Assembly: GCF_900110875.1 (NCBI RefSeq)
Contig: NZ_FOFM01000018.1
Location: 1 to 45,209 of the forward strand
DNA: 45,209 nt
Reading direction: 5' to 3'
DNA from: Pseudovibrio axinellae
Lineage (GTDB): Bacteria > Pseudomonadota > Alphaproteobacteria > Rhizobiales > Stappiaceae
Positions 33,418-41,982 of the stretch are shown here, in pieces. The notes below the pieces were generated by a model. The model saw only the letters and a program-made list of their open reading frames with translations. It did not search any database and was not told the origin of the DNA. The first letter of the stretch is position 1. Every line of letters begins with the position of its first letter. The position numbers and the translations under genes are program-made.

Positions 33418-34440
33418 TTAAAGCGCGTCGACAAACTCCTCAAACTCAGGGCGTGTTTGCCAAGAGCCATCGGGCCAGATTGCTTTCATCGCTTTGACGA
33501 TTGGGTCGCTCCAGCCTTGTTTGCCCTGTGCCTGTGCGTCCAGCAATTCATCGGCGATCAGGCCGGGGCGTGTTCTTTCAACCACCTCTATAAGTGCTTT
33601 GGCCTGGGCAAGGTCCTTGCTGGTTTTGGTGATGGTATGCGCTCGCTTCTGGGAAATGATGAGCTTGTGGACTGCATAGCGCTCAGGACGCGGTACGTAG
33701 ACGGGAATTCCTGAGCCATAGGGCAACGCAGCCGGGCTGGATAGATCAATCAACCATGCCAGATATTGCAAGCTCATAGCGCCCGCATCTAGCCCTTGCA
33801 GTTCAAGTGGCTGTTTTTCTCCGCGTGTGCGCGTTGGCGTCAGTAGGTCAACGACAAACCCAATGCGAGAGCGAAAGCGGGAGGGTTTAGCGCGTCCGTC
33901 AAGTTCCGGAATTGGCTCAAAACTGGGGTCGGCGTCCTTAAGGATTGAGAGCATGTCTATGCCATCATCCGCTTTGATTGCCAAAGAAGCGGCGACCAGA
34001 TCGGCATCGTCAGTGGCCAGCTGTGTGGAGGGTAAGGTGCAGCCGAGTAGGAGCGGGTAGCATTGATAAGCCAGTGTTCCAACCAAAATAGCGCCATTTC
34101 GAAACAGGCCGTGATAAGCCATGGCATCCAGCACGCGCCCTGCATAGCTGTGCGTGGACAGAACGCCGACTTTGTTGAGGATGCTCAGGTCTTTGCGCCG
34201 CGCTCGTGCCCGTTCGCTCGCGTGTTTTATCGCTTCAACCTTTGCCTGTGTTTCTTTTTGCAGGGCAGGGCCGATGTAAAGGCTTTTGCGCCCAGCCCCT
34301 ACAGGCATTTTGACGAAGATATTTTCGACATTGCCCTTGGCCTGCTGATAAACTGAGCCTCGTAAGGCCCCGCCATCATCATGGGTCTTTTGAATATAAT
34401 CTGCAGCAAGGTTCTGATAAGCGAGGGGAAGATCGGTCAT
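33418..34440 (-). CDS. GSU2403-family nucleotidyltransferase-fold protein
   Basis: A 340-residue protein of the GSU2403 family. Near residues 110-145 the nucleotidyltransferase-like core reads GAILVGTLAYQCYPLLLG and ATDDADLVAASLAIK. A second acidic strand follows as FVVDLLTP, and a helical C-terminal region includes YAVHKLIISQKR. The fold is that of nucleotidyltransferases, but the reaction is unknown. The ATG has no ribosome-binding site; a promoter-like -10 box ends 6 bp before it, so the mRNA may be leaderless. It stands alone. Confidence 0.85.
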   Translation of the reverse strand: MTDLPLAYQNLAADYIQKTHDDGGALRGSVYQQAKGNVENIFVKMPVGAGRKSLYIGPALQKETQAKVEAIKHASERARARRKDLSILNKVGVLSTHSYAGRVLDAMAYHGLFRNGAILVGTLAYQCYPLLLGCTLPSTQLATDDADLVAASLAIKADDGIDMLSILKDADPSFEPIPELDGRAKPSRFRSRIGFVVDLLTPTRTRGEKQPLELQGLDAGAMSLQYLAWLIDLSSPAALPYGSGIPVYVPRPERYAVHKLIISQKRAHTITKTSKDLAQAKALIEVVERTRPGLIADELLDAQAQGKQGWSDPIVKAMKAIWPDGSWQTRPEFEEFVDAL

Positions 34441-34446
34441 GCTATG

Positions 34447-34479
34447 AGTATAGACAGTTTATTAGAAAAATGTCTATAC
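34447..34479 (-). promoter_or_regulatory. Promoter embedded in an inverted repeat, predicted leaderless start
   Basis: On the minus strand TAGACA (plus 34471-34476), an 18-bp spacer and TATACT (34447-34452) form a promoter whose start point would fall on the ATG. The perfect 9-bp inverted repeat GTATAGACA / TGTCTATAC (34448-34456, 34471-34479) covers both boxes, so a bound repressor would occlude the promoter. Confidence 0.6.
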
Positions 34480-34589
34480 CGCTGTGTGCCGAAGAAATCT
34501 CAGTGCCCTTCTTTATGCTCCACTTATGAATGGCTGACGCAGCCCTGCAACTTCTGCTAGGCTTTTCCTCAACACTCGGGGAGGGGCGT

Positions 34590-35363
34590 ATGACGGTTCA
34601 TTTTGAAGTTGAAGGTACCACAGCGATTATAACGCTGGACAGGCCAGAGCGCCGCAATGCGGTGGATGCGGTGACGGCGCAATTGCTCGTGGACGCTTTT
34701 ACGAAGTTTGATCAAGATGACAGCTTGTCTGTCGCTGTTTTTACAGGCTCACAAGGAACGTTCTGTGCCGGGGCTGATTTGAAAGCCGTTGCTGAAGGCA
34801 AACCCAATAGTGTGCATCAGGAGGGTGATTTTGCACCTATGGGTCCATCCCGAATGCGCCTTTCTAAGCCGGTAATTGCAGCTATTGAAGGCCATGCGGT
34901 TGCAGGCGGTTTGGAGTTGGCACTTTGGGCCGATATGCGTGTTGCGGGAAAGTCAGCAGTGTTTGGCGTTTATTGCCGCCGTTTTGGTGTGCCTCTGATT
35001 GATATGGGAACGATCCGCCTGCCACGGTTAATCGGCCAATCGCGTGCGTCTGATATGATTCTGACAGGCCGTAGTGTCAGCGGAGAAGAAGCCGTTATGT
35101 TTGGGCTCGTGAATCGCTTGGTAGAAGACGGCGATGCGCTCACCAAAGCGAAGGAGTTGGCTCTGCACATTGCAGAGTATCCGCAAATGTGCATGCGCCA
35201 TGATCGACTTTCCATGTATGAGCAATGGGACCTGAGCGAAACTGAAGCGATCAAAAATGAGATGCGTCACGGTATTACAGTTATCTCCAGCGGAGAGACT
35301 GTTTCGGGAGCGACCGCGTTTAGTCGCGGCAAGGGTCGGCACGGCGTTGGCGTAGAAAGCTGA
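34590..35363 (+). CDS. Enoyl-CoA hydratase/isomerase (crotonase) family protein
   Basis: A 257-residue crotonase: ITLDRPERRNAVDAVTA, the oxyanion segment FCAGADLKAV (59-67) and IEGHAVAGGLELAL. The usual hydratase Glu pair is not obvious: where echA enzymes have a PE..LG segment this one has VYCRRFGVPLIDMGTIRLPR, the pattern of a common but poorly defined subgroup. It may thus not be a simple hydratase. ATG 34590 follows GGGGAGGGG. It lies alone after the acyl-CoA island, and a weak hairpin (35412-35436) follows. Confidence 0.88.
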   Translation: MTVHFEVEGTTAIITLDRPERRNAVDAVTAQLLVDAFTKFDQDDSLSVAVFTGSQGTFCAGADLKAVAEGKPNSVHQEGDFAPMGPSRMRLSKPVIAAIEGHAVAGGLELALWADMRVAGKSAVFGVYCRRFGVPLIDMGTIRLPRLIGQSRASDMILTGRSVSGEEAVMFGLVNRLVEDGDALTKAKELALHIAEYPQMCMRHDRLSMYEQWDLSETEAIKNEMRHGITVISSGETVSGATAFSRGKGRHGVGVES

Positions 35364-35411
35364 GAGTTGAGCGCTGGGGACCTCGCTTTCCTCAGCGCCG
35401 CTCACACGTCG

Positions 35412-35436
35412 TACGGCCGTGCTTTAACAGGCCGTA
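35412..35436 (+). terminator. Weak hairpin after the crotonase gene
   Basis: TACGGCC (35412-35418) pairs with GGCCGTA (35430-35436), followed by TTTAAGG. Possible terminator. The rest of the gap up to 35632 shows no gene. Confidence 0.45.
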
Positions 35437-35632
35437 TTTAAGGTTAGATAGCTTAAGCCGCAGTCCGTTTGTGAGTGAACAAGAATGAGTTTAATTAAAA
35501 ATATATTCCTAAGAATGATCGCATATGCAGACTGATTAGATTATTCTTCCGCAAAAGCCCTCAATTGCGCTCAAAGTTTTAATGCAGTATGCCAAAACAA
35601 TGCGTTTCCTGGGGGATGTCGGGAGGGGAAGC

Positions 35633-36307
35633 ATGACAACTGCGGTTAACAGCTGGATTGATCGCTTTCAGGGTCTTTCGACCTTGGAAAATCATATCAA
35701 AGAAATTCTGCTAAATCGGAGCACTATTGTTTCGGTTCCCGCCAATACAGTGATCTTTGGTCCTGGTAAAGCGCCTGAAAACCTTCTTCTTTTGCTCTCT
35801 GGGTCTGTTCGAGTACAGCAGCTTTCTGAAGCTGGGCGCGAAATCATTTTGTATCGTGTGCACGCAGGGGAAAGCTGTGTGCTGACCACGGCCTGCCTGC
35901 TTGCCTATGAGGACTACTCGGCAGAGGGTATAGCGGAAACCGATGTACAGGCCGCTGCGATCCCCCGCATGGTGTTTGATGATTTGATCGCTCAGTCGGA
36001 AAAATTTCGCCGGTTCGTTTTCTCCGCGTATTCAAAACGCATCACAGACCTGTTTCTTGTGATTGAAGAGATTGCTTTCCAACGCATGGATATGCGCCTT
36101 GCGCAGAAACTTCTTGAACTGGCGGGTAGTGGTAACCGGGTGGCCACCACGCATCAGCAAATGGCGGCTGAACTGGGGACCGCGCGCGAGGTTATTTCTC
36201 GCCAGCTAAGAGAGTTCCAGCGCCGTGAATGGGTGACGCAGTCACGCGGGGCCGTTGAGATCATCAACCGCAAAGGACTTGAAGTCCTAGCTTCGAGCGA
36301 TGGTTAA
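35633..36307 (+). CDS. Crp/Fnr-family regulator, probable activator of sulfide oxidation genes
   Basis: A 224-residue Crp/Fnr protein with a cyclic-nucleotide-type beta roll (LLLLLSGSVRVQQLSEAGRE) and the C-terminal recognition helix THQQMAAELGTAREVISRQL. It lacks the N-terminal Cys cluster of FNR, so no oxygen-sensing Fe-S centre. Two cysteines, C82 and C88 (GESCVLTTACLL), sit in the roll; relatives near sulfide genes share them, which may allow persulfide sensing (inference). ATG 35633 has GGGAGGGGAAG upstream; the longer frame is less likely. It is followed by the sulfide oxidation genes after about 110 bp and is likely their regulator. Confidence 0.9.
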   Translation: MTTAVNSWIDRFQGLSTLENHIKEILLNRSTIVSVPANTVIFGPGKAPENLLLLLSGSVRVQQLSEAGREIILYRVHAGESCVLTTACLLAYEDYSAEGIAETDVQAAAIPRMVFDDLIAQSEKFRRFVFSAYSKRITDLFLVIEEIAFQRMDMRLAQKLLELAGSGNRVATTHQQMAAELGTAREVISRQLREFQRREWVTQSRGAVEIINRKGLEVLASSDG

Positions 36308-36350
36308 ACCTTCCATGACACTGACGAAACTTGTCTATCAAAAAAGTTTG

Positions 36351-36363
36351 GTGACTTCGTCAC
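36351..36363. promoter_or_regulatory. Palindrome in the sulfide operon promoter
   Basis: GTGAC-TTC-GTCAC is a perfect inverted repeat about 57 bp before the first structural gene. TGAC/GTCA arms resemble Crp/Fnr half sites, so it is a candidate for the upstream regulator. Confidence 0.4.
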
Positions 36364-36419
36364 TGAAGCTACTGGGAAGATTTGTTACCCGTTAAGCCAT
36401 GGACTTGGAGGAAAAGACT

Positions 36420-36632
36420 ATGACAGCTAACGTTGGAACCATCGACCGCATTCTTCGTTTTGTTATCGGCATTGTGCTTATTGCACTGCCATTGACCACC
36501 AATCTGGCTCTGTTCGCACAACCATTTGTTTATTATGGCGCAATCGGTGTCGGCATGGTGATGCTGTTGGTTTCGGCTCTGCGGCTGTGCCCGCTCTATG
36601 CAATCTTTGGGATCAAAACCTGCAGGACCTAA
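36420..36632 (+). CDS. Small DUF2892 inner-membrane protein
   Basis: A 70-residue protein, MTANVGTIDRILRFVIGIVL as its opening, with two hydrophobic segments and the ending LCPLYAIFGIKTCR that carries a CP...C pattern. DUF2892 proteins sit in sulfur and rhodanese operons; some are fused to rhodanese. The role is probably in membrane sulfur handling. ATG 36420 has GGAGGAAAAG upstream, better than the longer frame. First structural gene of the sulfide operon. Confidence 0.88.
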   Translation: MTANVGTIDRILRFVIGIVLIALPLTTNLALFAQPFVYYGAIGVGMVMLLVSALRLCPLYAIFGIKTCRT

Positions 36633-36670
36633 GCCTTTGTGCGGGTGGTAGGGCTTCACAATCTACAACA

Positions 36671-36736
36671 GGCACGGCCTTAATATCGACCGGTTCGTGC
36701 GTGCCTTTAGATTTTTGAGGGAAATTTTGAGGGAAA
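36671..36736 (+). promoter_or_regulatory. Hairpin and tandem duplicated ribosome-binding site
   Basis: GGCACG (36671-36676) pairs with CGTGCC (36700-36705), followed by a T-rich stretch. Then TTTTGAGGGAAA occurs twice in tandem (36713-36724, 36725-36736), each with a GAGG Shine-Dalgarno; the second is placed right for the ATG at 36738. Confidence 0.6.
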
Positions 36737-36737
36737 A

Positions 36738-37622
36738 ATGACCGATTATCTAGTGAACATGGAAGTCACGCCAGAGGTAAAAGCCTTTTTCGATCCAGCG
36801 ACGAATACAATCAGCTACGTGGTGAAGGACCCCGCATCTGATGCCGTTGCAATTATCGACTCCGTCATGGATATCGAATACGCCGCTGGTCGCATTACCT
36901 ATGAAAATGCGGATGAAATTATTGCCTATGTTCAGGACAATAACTTGAAAGTGGAGTGGTTGATTGAGACGCATGTTCATGCCGACCACCTCTCAGCTGC
37001 GCCTTACATTCAGTCAAAACTTGGCGGCAAAATCGGAATTGGCGAAAACATAAAAGTCGTTCAGGACACTTTCGGGAAAGTCTTCAACGAGGGCACCGAA
37101 TTTCAGCGCGACGGCAGCCAGTTTGATAAACTGTTCAAGGATGGCGACCGCTACCAGATTGGTGAGATGACCGCCTCCGCCATGCACACACCCGGTCATA
37201 CGCCTGCTTGCATGGTGCATGTTATGGGAAATGTCGCTTTCGTTGGTGACACCTTGTTTATGCCAGATAGCGGTTCAGCGCGTGCGGACTTCCCCGGTGG
37301 CGATGCGGGTGTTCTTTATGACAGCATTCAAAGAGTGTTAACGCTACCGGAAGAGATGCGCCTGTTCATGTGTCATGATTACGGTCCAAATGGCCGTGAC
37401 ATAAAGTGGGAAACCACTGTCGGCGCAGAAAAGCAGCACAACATTCACGTTGGCCATGGTCATACGCGTGCGGACTTTATCCGCTTTCGTACTGAACGCG
37501 ACGCGCAGCTGGCTGTTCCAACCCTTATCATTCCGTCTTTGCAGGTGAATATGCGTGCCGGCGAAGTGCCGAAGGATAAGGACGGCGTTCCAATGCTCAA
37601 AGTGCCACTCAACGCGCTTTAA
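36738..37622 (+). CDS. ETHE1/Blh-type persulfide dioxygenase (metallo-beta-lactamase fold)
   Basis: A 294-residue metallo-beta-lactamase-fold protein with THVHADHLSAAPYI (H79, H81, D83, H84), MHTPGHTPACMVH (H154), FVGDTLF (D171) and CHDYGPNG near residue 213. These are the ligands of ETHE1-type iron enzymes that oxidise glutathione persulfide to sulfite. Such genes sit next to sulfide:quinone oxidoreductase and oxidise its product. It is the second gene of the operon, followed after 28 bp by the rhodanese-SQR fusion. Confidence 0.93.
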   Translation: MTDYLVNMEVTPEVKAFFDPATNTISYVVKDPASDAVAIIDSVMDIEYAAGRITYENADEIIAYVQDNNLKVEWLIETHVHADHLSAAPYIQSKLGGKIGIGENIKVVQDTFGKVFNEGTEFQRDGSQFDKLFKDGDRYQIGEMTASAMHTPGHTPACMVHVMGNVAFVGDTLFMPDSGSARADFPGGDAGVLYDSIQRVLTLPEEMRLFMCHDYGPNGRDIKWETTVGAEKQHNIHVGHGHTRADFIRFRTERDAQLAVPTLIIPSLQVNMRAGEVPKDKDGVPMLKVPLNAL

Positions 37623-37650
37623 ACCAGTTTGTCTTGAGGGGGACACGACC

Positions 37651-39324
37651 ATGGATATTAGAAGTATTTCCGCAACGCTTTCCGTGAGTCCACAAATCAC
37701 GGTCGCCGATTTGCAACGGATTGCTGACCTTGGTTTTCGCAGTATCGTTTGCAATCGTCCAGATGGGGAGGGTGCAGATCAGCCGGTTTTTGACGAGATC
37801 GCGGTTGCTGCCAAAAAGCTGGGATTAGAAGCTCGTTATTTGCCAGTTATCTCCGGCAAGGTGCTGGATGAAGATGCAGCTGCTTTCGGCTCTTTGATGC
37901 AGGAAGTCCCTAAACCTGTGTTGGCCTACTGCCGCACTGGAACGCGGTGTGCAACGCTGTGGTCACTGAGCCAGTCAGATGCGATGAGCGTTGCTGATAT
38001 CCTGGCCGCAAGCAAATCGGCTGGCTATGATATGGCAGGCGTTGTGCGCCGCATTGCCAATGGCGGTAAAACGCCGACAGACCGGGCCGATGCCTCCTTT
38101 GATGTTGTTGTTGTTGGCGGTGGTGCAGCTGGCATCGCTGTGGCTGCAAGCTTGAAATCCCGCAAAAGCGATCTCGAGATTGCTGTGATTGATCCAGCTG
38201 ATATTCATTATTACCAACCGGGTTGGACCATGGTTGGCGGCGGTGTCTTCAAAGCCCCTCAGACAGCCAAAACCATGGGCTCGTTGATACCACGAGGCGT
38301 TCATTGGATTAAGTCAGCTGTGGCTGCTTTTGAACCTCAGGACAATGCTGTAATCTTGGATGGATGCCGCGTTGTTAAATACGACCGCCTTGTGGTGTGT
38401 CCCGGCTTAAAGCTGGATTGGCACAAGGTAGAGGGCCTGGTGGAAACACTCGGTAAGCATGGTGTTACCTCCAACTATCGCTATGATCTGGCACCTTACA
38501 CGTGGGAGTTGGTGAATGGTATGAAAGAGGGCCGTGCGCTTTTCACCCAACCTCCGATGCCCATCAAATGTGCCGGTGCCCCTCAAAAAGCACTTTACCT
38601 TTCTGGCGATCACTGGCGAAAGCAGGGTGTGCTGAAGAACATCGACATTCAGTTTCACAATGCCGGTGGTGTGCTGTTTGGCGTGAAGGACTATGTCCCC
38701 GCGCTGGAAGAGTACATCAACCTGTACAATGCAGACCTCAACTTCTTTAACAACCTTGTTGCAATTGATGGCCCCGCCAAAAAGGCATGGTTTGATGTTG
38801 CAAAACCAAACACTCCGGTTGAACGTGTGGAAGTGGACTTCGACATGATCCATGTGTGTCCGCCTCAATGTGCGCCGGACTTTATCCGCGTGTCTCCGCT
38901 TGCTGATGCTGCGGGATGGGTGGACGTGGACCAAATTACTCTGCGCCATAAATCCTACGATAATATCTGGTCACTTGGCGATGTTATGAATGCGCCGAAT
39001 GCGAAAACGGCTGCTGCTGCGCGTATGCAAGCGCCAATCGTCGCCAGCAACCTTGTGGCTGATATAGAGGGGCATTCTCCTAAAGCACAGTACAATGGCT
39101 ATGGCTCCTGCCCACTGACTGTTGAACGCGGCAAGATCGTGCTGGCAGAGTTTGGGTATGGCGGAACGTTGCTGCCAAGCTTTCCAAGCTGGATGATTGA
39201 TGGAACCAAACCAACCCGTGCTGCATGGATCTTGAAAGAACAGATTTTGCCGCCGGTCTACTGGTGGGCGATGCTGCGCGGCAAAGAGTGGATGGCAAAG
39301 CCGGAGAAAGTGAGTGCGAGCTAA
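37651..39324 (+). CDS. Fusion of a TIGR01244/Blh sulfurtransferase domain with type II sulfide:quinone oxidoreductase
   Basis: A 557-residue fusion. Residues 1-110 are a TIGR01244-type domain with the loop CRTGTR at 94-99 (six-residue rhodanese-like loop). Residues from about 150 are an FAD-dependent SQR: VVVVGGGAAGIAVAASL (156-161 as FAD motif), and the two redox cysteines C307 (PIKCAGAPQKA) and C487 (YGSCPL) of type II SQR. It oxidises sulfide, passing electrons to quinone at the membrane, and the sulfurtransferase domain could accept the sulfane sulfur. Natural fusions of this kind are known in alphaproteobacteria. ATG 37651 has TGAGGGGG upstream; the longer frame overlaps the previous gene. 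Confidence 0.93.
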   Translation: MDIRSISATLSVSPQITVADLQRIADLGFRSIVCNRPDGEGADQPVFDEIAVAAKKLGLEARYLPVISGKVLDEDAAAFGSLMQEVPKPVLAYCRTGTRCATLWSLSQSDAMSVADILAASKSAGYDMAGVVRRIANGGKTPTDRADASFDVVVVGGGAAGIAVAASLKSRKSDLEIAVIDPADIHYYQPGWTMVGGGVFKAPQTAKTMGSLIPRGVHWIKSAVAAFEPQDNAVILDGCRVVKYDRLVVCPGLKLDWHKVEGLVETLGKHGVTSNYRYDLAPYTWELVNGMKEGRALFTQPPMPIKCAGAPQKALYLSGDHWRKQGVLKNIDIQFHNAGGVLFGVKDYVPALEEYINLYNADLNFFNNLVAIDGPAKKAWFDVAKPNTPVERVEVDFDMIHVCPPQCAPDFIRVSPLADAAGWVDVDQITLRHKSYDNIWSLGDVMNAPNAKTAAAARMQAPIVASNLVADIEGHSPKAQYNGYGSCPLTVERGKIVLAEFGYGGTLLPSFPSWMIDGTKPTRAAWILKEQILPPVYWWAMLRGKEWMAKPEKVSAS

Positions 39325-39412
39325 AATCTACGTGCGGCCATAATGAACCAAATACCAAGCATACGGGGGAGGCACTCCCCCGGAGTAATCAAAGTACTTT
39401 GAAGGCAGACCC

Positions 39413-41161
39413 ATGTTCTCCTCGGCCTTTCGGCGTTACCTGCCCGTCTTCGATTGGGGCAGAAGCTACAATAAACATAGTTTCTCCAATGATATGATCG
39501 CAGCTGTGATCGTGACGATCATGCTGATCCCACAATCTCTTGCCTATGCCCTACTTGCTGGGTTGCCGCCGGAAATGGGGCTCTACGCGTCTATTCTTCC
39601 TATTGTTCTTTATGCCATTTTTGGCACCAGCCGCGTGCTAGCCGTTGGTCCGGTTGCTGTTGTCTCGTTAATGACAGCTGCTTCCATAGGTCAGATCGCA
39701 GAAGCGGGAACGGCGGGCTACGCGATCGCCGCGCTTACGCTTGCTATGCTGTCTGGCGGTATTTTGCTGTTAATGGGCGTTTTCAAGCTTGGGTTTCTTG
39801 CCAACTTTCTGTCCCACCCCGTCATTGCGGGGTTTATTACAGCCTCTGGCGTTTTGATTGCCAGCAGCCAGCTGAAGCATATTTTAGGGGTGAATGCCAA
39901 CGGGCACACCTTGATTGAGATTGCCGTTTCTATCTGGGAACACTTGGGCGAAACGAATTTGGCTACCTTTGTGATTGGCGTGTCAGCGACACTCTTTTTG
40001 TTTTGGGTACGCAAAGGCATGAAACCCATGTTGCAGAATATGGGTGTGAAGGCGCGCCTTGCAGATGTGCTGACGAAAGCAGGTCCCGTTGCGGCTGTTG
40101 TTGTGACGACGGCTGCTGTCTGGGTGTTCGGGCTTACCCAGTCAGGTGTAAAGATTGTCGGGGCCGTTCCTCAAAGCTTGCCGCCATTGACGATGCCTAG
40201 TTTTTCCGGCGAGCTGGTGAGTGCTCTGTTTGTGCCTGCCTTGCTGATCTCGATCATCGGATTTGTTGAATCTGTCTCCGTTGCACAAACACTGGCGGCG
40301 AAGAAGCGCCAACGTATCGACCCGGACCAGGAGCTGATCGGCCTGGGTGCTGCTAACATAGGTGCTGCGTTCACAGGTGGGTATCCGGTGACAGGTGGTT
40401 TTGCGCGTTCCGTCGTTAATTTTGATGCAGGCGCTGAAACACCGGCAGCTGGCGCTTATACTGCTGTCGGCCTTGCAATCGCTGCGCTGTTTCTCACGCC
40501 TCTGATCTTCTTCCTCCCGAAGGCTACACTTGCAGCAACGATTATCGTAGCAGTTCTGTCGCTCGTGGATTTCAGTATTCTTAAGGACAGCTGGCGCTAC
40601 TCCAAAGCGGATTTTTCTGCCGTCGCGGCGACCATTTTGCTTACTCTGGGTCTGGGTGTTGAGACGGGGGTTTCTGCCGGTGTGGCAATGTCCATTGCGC
40701 TCTATCTGTTCAAAACCTCGCGCCCGCATATCGCGGAGGTCGGCTTGGTGTCGGGAACAGAGCATTTCCGCAATATCCATCGTCACGAGGTTCTAACAAG
40801 TCCTGAATTACTCACGATCCGTGTTGATGAGAGCCTCTACTTTGCAAATGCCCGTTTTCTGGAAGACTACGTTTACGACCGTGCGGTTGATGATGCAGCG
40901 CTGAAGCATGTGGTGTTGCAATGTGCTGCTGTGAATGAAGTGGACCTAAGTGCGTTGGAGTCGCTTGAGGCGATTAATCTGCGTTTACACGATGCTGGCA
41001 TTAAACTTCACCTTTCAGAAGTAAAGGGCCCGGTGATGGACCGCTTGCAGCGCTCGCATTTTCTCGATGAACTGACGGGAAAGGTCTATCTGTCTCAGTA
41101 TCAGGCACAGGAAGAGCTGGCACCGGTTTGTACAAGTCAAAAAGCTCAGGCTTCTGCTTGA
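39413..41161 (+). CDS. SulP-family anion transporter with STAS domain
   Basis: A 582-residue membrane transporter with about ten to fourteen helices: opening DMIAAVIVTIMLIPQSLAYA, IVLYAIFGTSRVLAVGPVAV, and GFVESVSVAQTLAAKKRQR. The final 120 residues are a cytoplasmic STAS domain (TIRVDESLYFANARFLEDYV, VVLQCAAVNEVDLSALESLE). SulP proteins move sulfate, bicarbonate or other anions. In this operon, export of the sulfite/sulfate made by the persulfide dioxygenase is the natural role (inference). It follows the SQR fusion by 88 bp and ends at a strong terminator. Confidence 0.93.
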   Translation: MFSSAFRRYLPVFDWGRSYNKHSFSNDMIAAVIVTIMLIPQSLAYALLAGLPPEMGLYASILPIVLYAIFGTSRVLAVGPVAVVSLMTAASIGQIAEAGTAGYAIAALTLAMLSGGILLLMGVFKLGFLANFLSHPVIAGFITASGVLIASSQLKHILGVNANGHTLIEIAVSIWEHLGETNLATFVIGVSATLFLFWVRKGMKPMLQNMGVKARLADVLTKAGPVAAVVVTTAAVWVFGLTQSGVKIVGAVPQSLPPLTMPSFSGELVSALFVPALLISIIGFVESVSVAQTLAAKKRQRIDPDQELIGLGAANIGAAFTGGYPVTGGFARSVVNFDAGAETPAAGAYTAVGLAIAALFLTPLIFFLPKATLAATIIVAVLSLVDFSILKDSWRYSKADFSAVAATILLTLGLGVETGVSAGVAMSIALYLFKTSRPHIAEVGLVSGTEHFRNIHRHEVLTSPELLTIRVDESLYFANARFLEDYVYDRAVDDAALKHVVLQCAAVNEVDLSALESLEAINLRLHDAGIKLHLSEVKGPVMDRLQRSHFLDELTGKVYLSQYQAQEELAPVCTSQKAQASA

Positions 41162-41190
41162 AGAATCCCCCGATCAAGCAGAATTCAGAG

Positions 41191-41220
41191 AACCCCGTGG
41201 CGTCCTCCACGGGGTTTTTT
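41191..41220 (+). terminator. Rho-independent terminator of the sulfide operon
   Basis: AACCCCGTGG (41191-41200) pairs perfectly with CCACGGGGTT (41207-41216), followed by a T-run to 41220. Confidence 0.93.
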
Positions 41221-41286
41221 CATAGCAAAACGCTTGCCTTTGTACGTGATGAGACACTTTCAAAAGGCAGCAAGGCGTTCCTTCGC

Positions 41287-41742
41287 TTAAACATGCTCGA
41301 GACGCACAGTGCGTTGCGGAGCACGTTTAAACGGACCACTCGCGGTTGCAATTAACCTGTTATCTTCATCAAACAGATCAGCCTGCGCGAAGAGTGTGGA
41401 CTTGCCCCCGCCCACAACAGCACCTTTTGCAACGAGCCGTTTGCAGATGGCTGGAGCAATGAAGTTGATGTTAAGGGCCAATGTTACAAAGGGCTGCTTG
41501 CCGGTTGGGTCAACAGTTGCGCTGCAGGCCCCACCGCATGCATTGTCCAGCAACATGGTGATGATTGCCCCGTGCACGACTCCACTGCGGTTTGTATAGC
41601 GGGTACTGATGTCCAAAGCGCACTCTGCGGTGCCGCGCTGCGTATTAAGCTCCAATTCATACCCGATAAACCGCTGAAATTCAGTTTCGCCGCAGAGAGA
41701 AATGACGTCTGTTCTGTCGGGTGTGATGGTCACGGCGCTCAA
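41287..41742 (-). CDS. PaaI-family hot-dog thioesterase
   Basis: A 151-residue hot-dog protein with SRYTNRSGVVHGAIITMLLD then NACGGACSATVDPTGKQPFV, the PaaI/YdiI pattern with a conserved HG and acidic Asp. Such enzymes hydrolyse acyl-CoA thioesters. The gene stands alone on the minus strand between the sulfide operon and the Cys-rich genes. Confidence 0.9.
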   Translation of the reverse strand: MSAVTITPDRTDVISLCGETEFQRFIGYELELNTQRGTAECALDISTRYTNRSGVVHGAIITMLLDNACGGACSATVDPTGKQPFVTLALNINFIAPAICKRLVAKGAVVGGGKSTLFAQADLFDEDNRLIATASGPFKRAPQRTVRLEHV

Positions 41743-41982
41743 TTCCCTGTTGCTTCATTGCCTCATGATTACCGGAGTGCTCCTCATAAATCCATTTGGC
41801 CAAAAGCCAAAGGCGATGTTCAACACAGGGCTCTGGCTTGCCTGCATTGGCGGAAAGCTTGAGATTTGCGGATCTGAGCTGGGGCAGTAAAGCAAATAAA
41901 CAGTGCAAGAGCGATCACACAGGAGCGATAGATTACAGTAGTTTAACTTGATCTTGCCGCATTGTCTGCCTAGTGTGCGCGC

